From: Phenylobacterium deserti
Lineage (GTDB): Bacteria; Pseudomonadota; Alphaproteobacteria; Caulobacterales; Caulobacteraceae
Length of the DNA: 64,000 nucleotides
Reading direction: 5' to 3'
NCBI GenBank assembly: GCA_943332615.1
Contig: CALQQB010000011.1
Span: forward strand, 1-64,000
In this document: piece by piece, positions 35,974-46,210 of the stretch
How positions within the stretch are numbered: the first letter of the stretch is position 1
Layout: each line of letters begins with the position of its first letter
Notes under the pieces: model-generated
Database searches by the model: none
Told to the model about the DNA's origin: nothing
Seen by the model: only the letters and a program-made list of their open reading frames with translations
Program-made: the position numbers and the translations under genes

Positions 35974-38427
35974 CTAGAAGGTGGCGCCGAGCGCGACGAT
36001 GACGGTTCGGCCGGCCGCGGGTACTGCGCGATTGCTGGTGGTCTGGGTGTAGTTCAGCCGGTTGGTGATGTTGTAGAGGTTCACGCTGAAACGATATGGC
36101 CCGGTGCGGTAGCTGGCGAAGGCGTCGATGGTGACATTCTTCGGCGCCACGCCCAGACGGGTGGGCGTGAGCGTCGCGCGGTCCGCGAAACTGACCGAGC
36201 GGCCGGTATAAACGACGTTCTGCTGGCCCTGGTAGACGATGTCCCCGCCGATGCTGAGGCCATCAACGATGTCGGACAGGTCGTAGTTCGAATAGAGCGA
36301 CGCCGAGTGCTTCGGCACGAAGACCACCTGGTTGCCGATGGCGATGGTGTTGGGGACCGGGCTCGCCACAGTCACGCCGACCGGGCAGACGATGTTGATG
36401 GGCGTGCCTGTCGTCGCTGTGGGCACGACGCAGTTGGAGAACGACTGCTTGATCTCGGCGTCGAGGTAGGCGTAGCCGCCGGTGAGCGTCCAGCGGCTGG
36501 TGATACGGCCGGTGATGCCCAGCTCGAAGCCCTTGACGTCCTGCTTCTCTCCGGACTGGGCCTGCAGGAAGCCGGTGGCCGGGTCGGTCTGCAGGGCGTT
36601 GTTCTTCCGGATGTCGAAGACCGAGGCCTGCACCGAGAGCTGGGTTCCGGGGACCTGTACCTTGGCGCCGGCCTCGATGATCCGGGACACCTCGGGCTCC
36701 AGGTCCCTGGTGGTGATCGCGAGCGCCGCGCCCGCGCCCGTGATCGACGTGCCCTGCGGCGTCTCCGAGCGGCCCCACGAGGCGTAGAACGTATTGTTGG
36801 CCGAGGGCTCGAACACCACGCTGATCCGCGGGCTCTTCAGTGTGGACTTCGACTTCAGCCCGCCGGGGGGCGAAGCAGCGCCAGTAAACAGCACCGAGTC
36901 CAGCTCGGCGGTGTAGCGGTCCAGGCGCAGGCTGCCGATCACCGAGAGCTGATCGGTGAGGAACATGCGGTCGGTGAAGAACGCCGCCACGCTGCTTGAC
37001 CGGCCGTGGCTTTCGATGACCGCCGTGCCGGCCACGTTGGCGAAGACCGTCGGGCCCAGGAGGTTGGTGGTGCAGTTGCCTGTGGCCGGGCAGGTGATGT
37101 TGCCGCCCGCACCGGCGACCGGTCGGAACAGGGCGTAGCCGGCTGGAAAGGCCGGGTTGGGCGTGACGATCGGGTGCGGGATCGCCGGCCGCGTCGCGAT
37201 CCCCGCGGGCAGGGTGTAGGCGTAGAAGTTCTTGTCGTTCTCCTGCCGGGACAGGTCGATGCCGAAGATGGCCTGATTCTTCAGCGGGCCCAGGTCATAG
37301 TCCATGCGGATCGTGGAGATGTTCTGCAGGCCCCAGGCGTCGTTGTCATAGGGGCTGCCGCCGCCGATACCGCCGAATCCCTCGGTGGCCGGGTTGCCGT
37401 CGAAGAGCGCGGTTATGCAGGCCGCCAGGCACTGGTCCAGGGTCGAGTACTGGAAGTAGCGGGAATAGACGCCGTAGCGGGTGTCGGAGGTCAGCGAGAC
37501 CTTGTCGTTGAAGCGGTGACTCAGGCGCACGGTCAGGATGTCGGCGTCGGAGCGATCCTTGTCGGCGCTGAAGCCTAGGAAGTTGGAGCGATCGACGCCG
37601 ACGCCCTGTTCGGTGGCGGGTCGCGCGCCGATCTCGCCGGGGCGCTGGACGATGATGATGCCGTAGTCGGGACGCCGGCGATCGTGCTGGTGCAGGAAGC
37701 TGACGTTGAGCTCGGTGTCGGTCCCAATGCCGAACGCCGCGGTCGCCGCTGCCCCCCAGCGGTGGGAAAAGATCATGTCGCGATCGACGACGCCGGTCGA
37801 GCTGGCCATCAGCGAGAGGCGGCCCGCGGTATGCTCGCCGAACCGGCGGTTGATGTCGGCCAGGGCCCGATAGTAGTCGCCGTTGCCGGCGTAGAGATCG
37901 ACGCTCTGGAAGTTCTCCAGGCGCGGACGCTTGGAGATGGTGTTGATCGCGCCGCCCGTCGTGCCGCGGCCGAACATGGCGCCGGACGGGCCCTTCAGGA
38001 CCTGGACCTCTTCGTAGTTGAAGCTGTCACGGGTGTAGACGCCGAAATCGCGGAGGCCGTCGATATAGACGTCATCCTTGCTGTCGAAGCCGCGGATCTT
38101 GAACTGGTCGCCGTTGAGCGTCCCGCCCTCGCCGATCGCCACCGTGATGCCGGGCACGTTGCGCAGCGCCTGTTCGAGGGTGTTGATCCCCTGGTTTCGG
38201 AGCTGGGCTGCGTCGATGACGCTGATCGCCTGGGGGGTGTCCTGCACAGTGGTGAACGCGGTCGCCAGACCCGTGTCGGTGTTGAGCGGGTTGCGTTTGC
38301 CGTCGATATCGACGGGCGCGACAGTGGCGGCGGCATCCGCCTCGGCCGCGACGTCGGCCGCCCAGGCCGGGTGGACGGCGCCCAGGACCATCGCGCCGGC
38401 CAGCGCCGCGAGGCCGCAGGAGGCCAT
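35974..38427 (-). CDS. TonB-dependent siderophore receptor (Fiu/PiuA type)
   Basis: 817 residues from the ATG at 38427. Signal peptide [15 protein letters not shown] to AWAAD; plug domain about 35-150 ([40 protein letters not shown]); then a 22-strand-type barrel ending in VALGATF with the aromatic C-terminus needed for outer-membrane assembly. An upstream TTG at 38496 or nearby TTG could add a basic n-region. Imports ferric catecholates, probably under Fur control (box at 38549). Confidence 0.93.
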   Translation of the reverse strand: MASCGLAALAGAMVLGAVHPAWAADVAAEADAAATVAPVDIDGKRNPLNTDTGLATAFTTVQDTPQAISVIDAAQLRNQGINTLEQALRNVPGITVAIGEGGTLNGDQFKIRGFDSKDDVYIDGLRDFGVYTRDSFNYEEVQVLKGPSGAMFGRGTTGGAINTISKRPRLENFQSVDLYAGNGDYYRALADINRRFGEHTAGRLSLMASSTGVVDRDMIFSHRWGAAATAAFGIGTDTELNVSFLHQHDRRRPDYGIIIVQRPGEIGARPATEQGVGVDRSNFLGFSADKDRSDADILTVRLSHRFNDKVSLTSDTRYGVYSRYFQYSTLDQCLAACITALFDGNPATEGFGGIGGGSPYDNDAWGLQNISTIRMDYDLGPLKNQAIFGIDLSRQENDKNFYAYTLPAGIATRPAIPHPIVTPNPAFPAGYALFRPVAGAGGNITCPATGNCTTNLLGPTVFANVAGTAVIESHGRSSSVAAFFTDRMFLTDQLSVIGSLRLDRYTAELDSVLFTGAASPPGGLKSKSTLKSPRISVVFEPSANNTFYASWGRSETPQGTSITGAGAALAITTRDLEPEVSRIIEAGAKVQVPGTQLSVQASVFDIRKNNALQTDPATGFLQAQSGEKQDVKGFELGITGRITSRWTLTGGYAYLDAEIKQSFSNCVVPTATTGTPINIVCPVGVTVASPVPNTIAIGNQVVFVPKHSASLYSNYDLSDIVDGLSIGGDIVYQGQQNVVYTGRSVSFADRATLTPTRLGVAPKNVTIDAFASYRTGPYRFSVNLYNITNRLNYTQTTSNRAVPAAGRTVIVALGATF

Positions 38428-38548
38428 GGCCGGCCGCTTCCGAGCATAGGCCCGAATACCCGTAGATCTCCCGCGCAAGCGCACTCTCCTCACCAACTCA
38501 ATCTCAAACTTGCGATTAGTTCTTAATTGCGACCCGGAGACTTAGCAA

Positions 38549-38563
38549 TGCGAATTAGTCGCA
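38549..38563. promoter_or_regulatory. Putative Fur-type box upstream of the siderophore receptor
   Basis: TGCGA-ATTAG-TCGCA is a perfect 5-bp inverted repeat with a 5-bp spacer, resembling the ends of alphaproteobacterial Fur sites. TTGCGA also occurs twice nearby, near 38510 and 38527. The site is about 120 bp upstream of the receptor start and before the oppositely directed enoyl-CoA hydratase. Confidence 0.5.
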
Positions 38564-38633
38564 AAAGTATCCAGCGGGTTTCCCTCGGCAACATTCGGCG
38601 CGAGGGTGGGGCCAAGAACAACGGGAGGACGCC

Positions 38634-39461
38634 ATGGCCGACGGATCGCAGGATTTTGAGCACATCGCCTTCGAACGGCGCGGACAGATCGCACTGCTGA
38701 CGCTGAACAAGCCGGAGCGGCTGAACGCGCTGTCGTCGTCTATGCGCGACGAGGTGGAGGGTGTGCTGCAGGACGTCCGCGCCGACGACGGGCTGCGCGC
38801 CTTGGTGCTCACCGGCGCCGGGCGCGGCTTCTGTTCCGGCGCGGATCTGGCGGCCGGCGCCGCGGTGATGGCGGCCGATGGCCCGCCGGAGCCGAAGGAC
38901 CAGAACGGGAGGATCGACGAGATGGGCTGGGTCGGCCGCTGGGCCACGATGTGGGCGGACTTCGACAAGCCAGTGGTGGGTGCGATCAACGGCGTGGCGG
39001 CCGGGGCGGGCCTGTCGACGGCGCTGGGCTGCGACGTGCGCATCGGCTCGGAACAGGCCCGATTCAAGAGCGTCTTCATAGAGCGCAACCTGTCGCCGGA
39101 CTCGGGCCTGTCGTTCTTCCTGCCCCGGGTGGTGGGCTATGCGGCGGCGGCCGACATGATTTTCACCAGCCGCGCGGTGGGCGCCGAGGAGGCGCTGCGC
39201 ATCGGCCTGCTGAACCGGTTGGTGTCCGCCGGTGAACTGGTCGACGCGGCCGTGGCCTACGCCGGCGAGATGGCCCAGTGGCCACCGTTGGCGCTACGGA
39301 TGTCCAAGCGGGTGCTGCAGCACAACCAAGACGCCAGCCTGCCCGATGCCTTGCGCTACGAGAGCCAGGGGCTGGAGTTCTCGAGGCGGGCCCGCAATGA
39401 CGTGAAGGAATCCCAGGCATCGTTCCGCGAGAAGCGCAAAGGCGTCTACACGGGGACCTGA
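38634..39461 (+). CDS. Enoyl-CoA hydratase/isomerase family protein
   Basis: 275 residues of the crotonase fold: oxyanion segments [13 protein letters not shown] and [21 protein letters not shown]. The second acidic position reads [14 protein letters not shown], with Asp rather than the paired Glu of classical hydratases, as in isomerase-type (PaaG-like) members. It is 73 bp before glutaryl-CoA dehydrogenase and may act on its crotonyl-CoA product. Good ribosome site (GGGAGG). Confidence 0.88.
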   Translation: MADGSQDFEHIAFERRGQIALLTLNKPERLNALSSSMRDEVEGVLQDVRADDGLRALVLTGAGRGFCSGADLAAGAAVMAADGPPEPKDQNGRIDEMGWVGRWATMWADFDKPVVGAINGVAAGAGLSTALGCDVRIGSEQARFKSVFIERNLSPDSGLSFFLPRVVGYAAAADMIFTSRAVGAEEALRIGLLNRLVSAGELVDAAVAYAGEMAQWPPLALRMSKRVLQHNQDASLPDALRYESQGLEFSRRARNDVKESQASFREKRKGVYTGT

Positions 39462-39534
39462 AACTCCGGTATGCCGCCCACCTTTCCAGACCAAGTCCCC
39501 TTCCAGGACTGCCGACCTGAAGCAGGAGCCCCCG

Positions 39535-40725
39535 ATGCCGGCCGATTCAGCCGCCCCCCTGAAGACCTACCGCTGGGATGACCCGCTGGACCTGTCCTCG
39601 CGCCTGTCCGAGGACGAGCGGATGGTGTGGGACGCAGCCCGCGACTACGCCCGCAGCAAGCTGCTGCCCCGGGTGGTGTCGGCCTATGCCGAGGAGCGGT
39701 TCGATCGCGAGATCATGACCGAGATGGGCGAACTGGGCTTCCTGGGCCCGACGCTCCCGGAGGAGTACGGCTGCGCCGGCGTGAACCACGTGGCCTACGG
39801 CCTGATCGCCCGCGAGATCGAGGCGATCGACAGCGGCTACCGCTCAGCCATGAGCGTGCAGTCGTCGCTGGTGATGTACCCGATCTTCGCCTTCGGCTCA
39901 GAGGAGCAGCGGCGCAAGTACCTGCCAGGCATGGCGGCGGGGAAGATCATCGGCTGTTTCGGCCTGACCGAGCCGGACGGCGGCTCCGACCCCGCCTCGA
40001 TGCGCACGGTGGCGAAGAAGGTCGACGGCGGTTTCGTTCTGAACGGGGCCAAGATGTGGATCACCAACTCGCCGGTCAGCGACGTGGCCCTGGTCTGGGC
40101 CAAGCTGGACGGCAAGATCCGCGGCTTCCTGGTGGACCGTGGGACCAAGGGCTTCGAGACGCCGAAGATCATGGGCAAGCTGTCGCTGCGGGCCTCGGTC
40201 ACCGGCGAAATCTCTCTCACCGACGTATTCGTCACCGATGACGCCATCCTGCCCAACGTCGAGGGCTTGCGCGGGCCATTCTCGTGCCTGAACAAGGCGC
40301 GCTACGGGATCGCCTGGGGCGCCATGGGCGCCGCCGAGTTTTGCCTGCACGCTAGCCGCGACTATGTGTCGAGCCGCAGCCTGTTCGGCCGCACCCTGGC
40401 GTCCCGCCAGCTGGTGCAGAAGAAGCTGGCCGACATGTCCACCGAGATCGCGCTGGGCTTCGAGGGCGCGCTGGCGCTGGGCCGGCTGATCGACGAGGGC
40501 GCCTGGGTGCCGGAGGCGATCTCCATGCTGAAGCGCAACAACTGCGGCAAGGCCCTGGATATCGCCCGGGTCGCGCGCGATATGCACGGCGGCAACGGCA
40601 TCTCTGGCGAGTACCATGTGATGCGCCACGCCGCGAACCTGGAGACCGTGAACACCTACGAAGGCGCCCACGATGTCCACGCCCTGATCCTGGGACGGGC
40701 GATCACCGGCGAGAGTGCGTTCTAG
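39535..40725 (+). CDS. gcdH: Glutaryl-CoA dehydrogenase
   Basis: 396 residues of the acyl-CoA dehydrogenase family with GcdH hallmarks: [55 protein letters not shown] and catalytic Glu in [10 protein letters not shown]. It oxidises and decarboxylates glutaryl-CoA to crotonyl-CoA with FAD, in lysine and tryptophan breakdown. The preceding crotonase would act next. Confidence 0.93.
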   Translation: MPADSAAPLKTYRWDDPLDLSSRLSEDERMVWDAARDYARSKLLPRVVSAYAEERFDREIMTEMGELGFLGPTLPEEYGCAGVNHVAYGLIAREIEAIDSGYRSAMSVQSSLVMYPIFAFGSEEQRRKYLPGMAAGKIIGCFGLTEPDGGSDPASMRTVAKKVDGGFVLNGAKMWITNSPVSDVALVWAKLDGKIRGFLVDRGTKGFETPKIMGKLSLRASVTGEISLTDVFVTDDAILPNVEGLRGPFSCLNKARYGIAWGAMGAAEFCLHASRDYVSSRSLFGRTLASRQLVQKKLADMSTEIALGFEGALALGRLIDEGAWVPEAISMLKRNNCGKALDIARVARDMHGGNGISGEYHVMRHAANLETVNTYEGAHDVHALILGRAITGESAF

Positions 40726-40825
40726 ACTTCCTGCCCCGGCTGCGGCCGGAAGGGAAACCGGCGTTCACCCAACACTAAATTTACACGTCAAAGGCTACCC
40801 CGTCACGTCCTGCGCGGGGAAAGCG

Positions 40826-43180
40826 ATGTCTGGAACGAGCGCCAAAGGCGCCGCCGGCAATGATGAGATGGTGCGCTGGCTGTTTGAGAACAGCCAGGAC
40901 CTGATGCATGTCGTCGATTCCGAGGGCCGCCTGAAACTGGTCAATCCGGCGTGGATGCGCCTGACCGGCTGGTCCGAATCGGAGCTGATCGGGGCTCCCT
41001 GCCTGGATTTCTTCGTAACCGACGACGGGGTAGAGACGGGGCCCCGCCTGCGGGCGCTGGGACCCGGAGAGGTCACCGGGCGCTACAGCCAGATTCGCGC
41101 CCGCGACGGCCGGCTGTTCTGGATGGCCGCCCGGACCCAGAAACTGGACACTGGCGACTTCATCGTCACCCTGCGCGACGCCACCGCCGAGCGCGCCTGG
41201 CTCGAAGAGCTGGAAGAGGCCAGGCGCACCCGCAAGCTGCTGGGCGCCCAGGCCGGTATCGGCATGTGGACCTTCGAGCCGCTCGAAGGCCGCATCGAGT
41301 GGTCCGACGAGCTGAGCAACATGCTGGAGATCGCGCCCGATGCAATTCGCAAGCCGTCCGACTTCAGCGCCCAGTTGCATCCGTCCGAGGCCGAGAAGGT
41401 CTCCGGCCTGTTCATGCATTCGGTGCGCACGGGCGAGCCGTCCCAGTTCGAGCACCGCGTCCGGGCCGGCAGGACCTGGAAGGTGGTTCGCACCACCGTC
41501 CGCACCGAGCCGCGCGAAGGCGGGGTCCACGCACTGAAGGGCATCTCGGAGGACATCACCGAACTGGCGCACGCCCGGGACGTGGCGCGGCGCGACGAGC
41601 GGCTGATGAAGAAGGCCCGCCGCGAGGTCGCGGTCAACGCCGGGCGTCTGAACCTGGCCCTGCAGGCGGCCGAGGCCGGGGTCTACGAGATCGACCATAT
41701 CCGGAAGACTTTCTGGTGCTCGCCCGAGTTCGAGCGGATCACCGGCCAGCGGAACTCCAGCTACGCGGACGCCACCGAGCTGCGCTATCCAGGCTTCCAC
41801 ATCGACGACCTGCCCCATGTGCGCGCGGCATTCCGCGCCCTGCACCACGGCGACAAGAAGTCGGGCGAGTCTTTCGAGGCGCGCATTGTCCGCCCTGACG
41901 GCTCCGAGCGGTGGGTACGGGTTTTCCACCACCTGGTGGTCTCCAAGGGCGGGCGGTGGCGGAAGGCCGTGGGCCTGATCCAGGACTGCGACATCCACAA
42001 GCGCCAGGAGCTGGCGCTGAAGGAAGCTCAGCTCGCGGCCGAGGCCGCCGCCGAGGCCAAGGCCGCCTTCCTGGCCAATATGAGCCACGAGATCCGCACC
42101 CCGATGAACGGGGTGATGGGCGTGCTGCATCTCCTCAAGACCGAAAAATTGACGGAAGACGGTCGCAGCCTGCTCGGCGAGGCGCTGAACTGCGGCGCGA
42201 TGCTGAACGAGTTGCTGAACGACGTCATAGACTTCTCCAAGATAGAGGCCGGCCGCCTGGAGCTGGCCTGTGAGCCTTTGGACCCCGCGGCCCTGGTGAG
42301 CGGCGTGGCGCGCCTGCTTGAGCCTCAGGCCGCGAGCAAGGGTCTGCAGTTGATCGTCGATGCCGACCCGGCCCTGGGCTGGGTGCGGGCCGACCCGGTT
42401 CGGCTGCGGCAGGCGCTGTTCAATCTGGTTGGCAATGCGGTGAAGTTCACTGAAAAGGGCCATGTCGTGGTCCGCTGCCGCCGTGTCGACGCGGGGGCCC
42501 TGCGCTTCGAGATCGACGACACCGGGGTCGGCATCGCGCAGGCGGCGCAGCCGCGCCTGTTCCAGCGGTTCAACCAGGCAGACGCTTCCACCACTCGCAA
42601 GTTCGGGGGCTCCGGCCTGGGGCTGGCGATCACCCGGCGCCTGGCGGAGCTGATGCAGGGCGAGGTCGGGTTCACCTCGATCGAAGGCCGGGGCTCGACC
42701 TTCTGGCTGGAGGTGCGCGCCGAGCCGGCAGAGGCCCAGGCCGAGGTCATCGAGATCCATGAGGCCCTGCTGCAGGGGGTCCACGTCTTGGTGGTCGAGG
42801 ACAACGCCACAAACCGCCTCATCGCCTCGAAGCTGCTGGAAAACCTGGGTGCGTCGGTGGAGACCGCCGCCGACGGCTATCTCGGCGTCGAGGCGGCCGA
42901 TCGCGGCAGCTTCGACCTGATCCTGATGGACATTCAGATGCCGGGCATCGACGGCTTGGAGGCCGCCCGTCGCATCCGCGCCCTGGGCGGGGCGGCGGCG
43001 GCCATCCCGATCGTAGCGCTGACCGCAAACGTCCTCTCCCATCAGCGCCTGGCCTATCTGGACGCCGGCATGGACGGCGTGGTCGGCAAGCCTATCTCGC
43101 CCGCGAGCCTGCTCGCCGAGATCGCCGAAGCCTTGGCGCGGCGTGAGGCGGCGGGCGTGGTGGAGAGCTCGGCGGCCTAA
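40826..43180 (+). CDS. Cytoplasmic hybrid histidine kinase with three PAS domains
   Basis: 784 residues from the ATG at 40826 (GGGGA upstream). Three PAS domains (about 15-125, 140-255 and 285-395), a short coiled coil, DHp with FLANMSHEIRTPMNG (His near 420), a HATPase domain (NAVKFTEKG, DDTGVGI, GSGLGLAITRRL) and a C-terminal receiver (VVEDNATNRLI; Asp near 700 in LILMDIQMPG). No TM, so the signal is internal. An Hpt partner is needed for output; none is adjacent. Target unknown. Confidence 0.92.
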   Translation: MSGTSAKGAAGNDEMVRWLFENSQDLMHVVDSEGRLKLVNPAWMRLTGWSESELIGAPCLDFFVTDDGVETGPRLRALGPGEVTGRYSQIRARDGRLFWMAARTQKLDTGDFIVTLRDATAERAWLEELEEARRTRKLLGAQAGIGMWTFEPLEGRIEWSDELSNMLEIAPDAIRKPSDFSAQLHPSEAEKVSGLFMHSVRTGEPSQFEHRVRAGRTWKVVRTTVRTEPREGGVHALKGISEDITELAHARDVARRDERLMKKARREVAVNAGRLNLALQAAEAGVYEIDHIRKTFWCSPEFERITGQRNSSYADATELRYPGFHIDDLPHVRAAFRALHHGDKKSGESFEARIVRPDGSERWVRVFHHLVVSKGGRWRKAVGLIQDCDIHKRQELALKEAQLAAEAAAEAKAAFLANMSHEIRTPMNGVMGVLHLLKTEKLTEDGRSLLGEALNCGAMLNELLNDVIDFSKIEAGRLELACEPLDPAALVSGVARLLEPQAASKGLQLIVDADPALGWVRADPVRLRQALFNLVGNAVKFTEKGHVVVRCRRVDAGALRFEIDDTGVGIAQAAQPRLFQRFNQADASTTRKFGGSGLGLAITRRLAELMQGEVGFTSIEGRGSTFWLEVRAEPAEAQAEVIEIHEALLQGVHVLVVEDNATNRLIASKLLENLGASVETAADGYLGVEAADRGSFDLILMDIQMPGIDGLEAARRIRALGGAAAAIPIVALTANVLSHQRLAYLDAGMDGVVGKPISPASLLAEIAEALARREAAGVVESSAA

Positions 43181-43285
43181 GGCGCCGGCGTTCCCGCCGC
43201 GCTCGCGGCGCAAACCGGGTCCATCGCGCCTTCCAAGGGTTGGTGGACCATGCTTGACTGGCCGCTTCGATCTGGAGGGGTGGGC

Positions 43286-44689
43286 ATGCGCGATCTGGCG
43301 GCGGGACTGGTGGGCTTAGCCTTGGTGGTTCCGGGCATGGCGGCGGCGCAGGCGCGGCCGGACCAGCAGGCGTTCCGCGAAATCTACAAAGAGCTGGTGG
43401 AGACCAACACCACCCTTTCGGCGGGCAGCTGTACGCTGGCGGCGGCGAAGATGGGCGCGCGGCTGAAGTCGGCTGGCTTCGCCGACGGCGACATCACCTA
43501 TTTCGCCGACCCGGCCAAGCCCAAGGAGGGCGGGGTGGTGGCCATCCTGAAGGGCTCCGATCCCAAGGCCGGCGCGGTGCTGCTGCTGGGCCACCTGGAT
43601 GTGGTCGAGGCGCGGCGCGAGGACTGGACCCGCGACCCCTTCGTGCTGATCGAGGAGGGCGGCTATTTCTATGCCCGCGGCACGTCGGACATGAAGGGCA
43701 TCGACGCCATCTGGGTCGACACCCTGATGCGGCTCAAGCAGGCCAAGGCGCCGCCGAAGCGCACGCTGAAACTGGCGCTGACCTGTGGCGAGGAGACCAA
43801 CGAGGCGTTCAATGGCGCGTCCTGGCTCGCCAACAATCGGCCCGACCTGGTGGCCGCGGACTTCGGCCTGAACGAGGGCGGCGGCGGGCGGCTGACGCCG
43901 GACGGCAAGCGCGACGTGCTGTCGGTGCAGGTGGGCGAGAAAGCCAGCCAGAACTTCCAGCTGGAGGTGACCAATCCCGGCGGCCACTCCTCGCGACCCG
44001 TGCCGGACAACGCGATCTACCATCTGGCCAACGCCCTAGTGCGGATCGAGGGCTATACCTTCCCGGTGAAGCTGACCGAGACAACGCGGGCCGGTTTCGT
44101 ACTGCGCGCCGAGCGCGGGGACGCGGGGGGCAATGCGCTGAAGACGCTGCTGGCGAACCCTGCCGACACCGAGGCCGCGAAGGTTGCGGCCACCGACATC
44201 AATATCAACTCCATCCTGCACACCAACTGCGTGGCCACGCGGCTGGACGCGGGCCACGCTTCGAACGCCCTGCCCCAGCGGGCCACAGCCATCGTCAACT
44301 GCCGCATCTTTCCCGGCGAGACCTGGCAAGAGACGCGGGATGCGCTGATCAAGGTCATGGCCGATCCGAAGGTGTCGATCACCGCGCTGAACGCCGCCAA
44401 GCCGATCGCCTCGCCGCCGCCCCTGGACCCCAAGGTGGTGGAGCCGATGAAGACGGTGGCGGCCAAGCACTTCCCCGGTGTGCCGCTGGTCCCGGCGATG
44501 TCGTCGGGCGCCACCGACGCGCTCTACTTCGGCCCGGTAAAGCTGCCGATCTATGGTGTGCCCGGCATCTTCGGCGACCCCGACGGCGGCGGTGTCCACG
44601 GCCTGAACGAGCGGCTGCGGGTGGCGTCGCTGTACGAAGGGCGGGACTATCTGTTCGACCTGGTGAAGGTCTACGTCGGGGTGAAGTAG
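43286..44689 (+). CDS. Secreted M20-family metallopeptidase
   Basis: 467 residues from the ATG at 43286 with signal peptide ending AAAQARP. Zinc ligands in LLLGHLDVVEA (His), ARGTSDMKG (bridging Asp), CGEETNEAF (Glu base and ligand) and GVHGLNERL (His). Dimerisation domain with NPGGHSSRPVPDN. Probably a carboxypeptidase or dipeptidase acting in the periplasm. Confidence 0.92.
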   Translation: MRDLAAGLVGLALVVPGMAAAQARPDQQAFREIYKELVETNTTLSAGSCTLAAAKMGARLKSAGFADGDITYFADPAKPKEGGVVAILKGSDPKAGAVLLLGHLDVVEARREDWTRDPFVLIEEGGYFYARGTSDMKGIDAIWVDTLMRLKQAKAPPKRTLKLALTCGEETNEAFNGASWLANNRPDLVAADFGLNEGGGGRLTPDGKRDVLSVQVGEKASQNFQLEVTNPGGHSSRPVPDNAIYHLANALVRIEGYTFPVKLTETTRAGFVLRAERGDAGGNALKTLLANPADTEAAKVAATDININSILHTNCVATRLDAGHASNALPQRATAIVNCRIFPGETWQETRDALIKVMADPKVSITALNAAKPIASPPPLDPKVVEPMKTVAAKHFPGVPLVPAMSSGATDALYFGPVKLPIYGVPGIFGDPDGGGVHGLNERLRVASLYEGRDYLFDLVKVYVGVK

Positions 44690-44700
44690 CGTGCCGGCGA

Positions 44701-45450
44701 TCAGTCCTTCCCTTTCACGACCTTGTCGGGGTTCTGGATGTTCGCCCCGACGGTGAGCGGGCCTTCAGGGGGTGAGATGAAACAAGGGAGGGCCCCGAGC
44801 TTCAGGCTGTTCGGCTTCTTCTTCTGGCCGAGCTTGCAGCCGACGAGCGGAACCTGGACGTCGTTTTTCGTCTGCAACGCGGCTAGGCTGCCGCCGGTGC
44901 CCGCGGTGGGCGGCGGCGTCTTGTAGGGAATCATCGGCGAGGCGTGGGCCGGCTGCTTGGCCCTGGCGAGGGCGTCGTAATAGGCCCGGCGCTCGGGCGG
45001 CAGCGGCGGCGCGATGTATTTCTCGCGGGTCGCGCCGGCGGCCAGGCGGTCCTCGCAGCGGACGCGCTCGCGCTCGGTCAGCAATGAGAGGTTCGCGCAG
45101 CCGACGCGGCTGGCGCGCAGGGTCCCGGCGAGCTTCGACCGCTCGGCGTCACCCTCAGGCGCGGCGGCGGTCTCCGCAGGCCGGGCCAAAGGCGCGGCCG
45201 GGAGGGACGGAAGGTCGGTGGCGGGCCGCGAACGGACCGCAAGGTTGCGCGGCGGGCTGCGGACCGCGCGCGCCGCCTTTGCCGATGGTCGGGAATGCAC
45301 CAGATAGACCGGGGTGACGGCGATCTGACGATCTGGCGGCGATCCCGCGGGCCGCAGGCCGAACGCGAGCAGGGCGAACAGTCCGGCGTGGCCGATCGCG
45401 ACCGTTGCGAGCGCCGTTCCCCAACGTCGCCGGATGCGCGCCGATGCCAT
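44701..45450 (-). CDS. TonB-like anchored protein without TonB C-terminal domain
   Basis: 249 residues: an N-terminal TM (ALATVAIGHAGLFALLAFG) after a basic stretch, then a Pro/Ala/Arg-rich region like a TonB spacer. Where a TonB domain is expected there is instead a segment with GCANLSLLTERERVRCEDRL and a C-terminal part with two more Cys (GCKLG, LPCFISPP). Four cysteines may pair in the periplasm. I recall similar proteins in Caulobacterales; function unknown. It could be a degenerate energy transducer or a separate anchored family. Confidence 0.65.
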   Translation of the reverse strand: MASARIRRRWGTALATVAIGHAGLFALLAFGLRPAGSPPDRQIAVTPVYLVHSRPSAKAARAVRSPPRNLAVRSRPATDLPSLPAAPLARPAETAAAPEGDAERSKLAGTLRASRVGCANLSLLTERERVRCEDRLAAGATREKYIAPPLPPERRAYYDALARAKQPAHASPMIPYKTPPPTAGTGGSLAALQTKNDVQVPLVGCKLGQKKKPNSLKLGALPCFISPPEGPLTVGANIQNPDKVVKGKD

Positions 45451-45702
45451 GGGCGCTCCCCATCGCGACGCCAGGCCGACACCACGGCGGCGCTTGGTGG
45501 CGGAAGTTAGACAGCCGCCGTCGCCGATGTGAAAGTCTTCTACAATGTGCTGCGTGCGGGGCGCCTGCCGCTTGTCGTGCCGGAACAGGGGGTCAGGACG
45601 CAGGTGGTTCGGCGGGCGCGACCCCGTACCACTTGTTCCATGGCCGGGGCCGGGTTAGGTGCTGGCGAGCGCGCGAAGCCGCGGTGGATTTCGGAGTCTT
45701 TG

Positions 45703-46152
45703 ATGAAGCGTTCTCGCACTGTCGCCTGGGCCGCCGCCGGTTCCGCCCTCGTGCTGGCCACGGCCCTGGTCGCCCACGCCGCGACCCCCGCCGAGCAGCG
45801 GCGCGAGGTGATGAAACTGACGGGCACGCAGATGCGCGACTCGACCGCCTTCATCAGCGGCCAGTCGCCGTGGGACGCGGCCAAGGTGAAGACCCTGATG
45901 GACGGCGTCGCCGGCAACGCCAAGAAACTGCACGGCCTCTATCCGGCCGGCAGCGGCGCGGATGCAAAATCGGAAGCCGCGCCGGCGATCTGGACGAACA
46001 AGGCCGACTTCGACAAGCGCCTGACCGAGATGGAAACCCTGGCCAAGGCCGCCGGCAAGGCCAAGACAGCCGACGAGTTCAAGCCGGCGTTCCAGAAGGT
46101 GGGCGCCACCTGCAAGTCCTGCCACGACATCTATCGCAAGAAGAAGGCGTAG
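45703..46152 (+). CDS. Class II cytochrome c (cytochrome c' type)
   Basis: 149 residues from the ATG at 45703; signal peptide ends VAHAATPAEQ. Four-helix cytochrome with one haem site at the C-terminus (CKSCHDIYRKKK), typical of cytochrome c' or c-556. Periplasmic electron carrier or NO-binding protein. The first of three forward genes with gaps of 58 and 41 bp. Confidence 0.9.
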   Translation: MKRSRTVAWAAAGSALVLATALVAHAATPAEQRREVMKLTGTQMRDSTAFISGQSPWDAAKVKTLMDGVAGNAKKLHGLYPAGSGADAKSEAAPAIWTNKADFDKRLTEMETLAKAAGKAKTADEFKPAFQKVGATCKSCHDIYRKKKA

Positions 46153-46210
46153 ACGCCGCGAGGCGGGCAGGCGTTACAACGGGCGTGATTGAAATCGGGG
46201 GAGGCGGCGG

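Noticed and set aside
38634..38700. Fur box as regulator of the enoyl-CoA hydratase gene
   Set aside because: The hydratase has its own ribosome site and belongs with glutaryl-CoA dehydrogenase; the box fits the siderophore receptor better.
40826..43180. Identity as ShkA, the kinase upstream of TacA
   Set aside because: The domain order is three PAS, kinase and one receiver; ShkA has a pseudo-receiver ahead of its receiver. Only the general hybrid-kinase call is supported.
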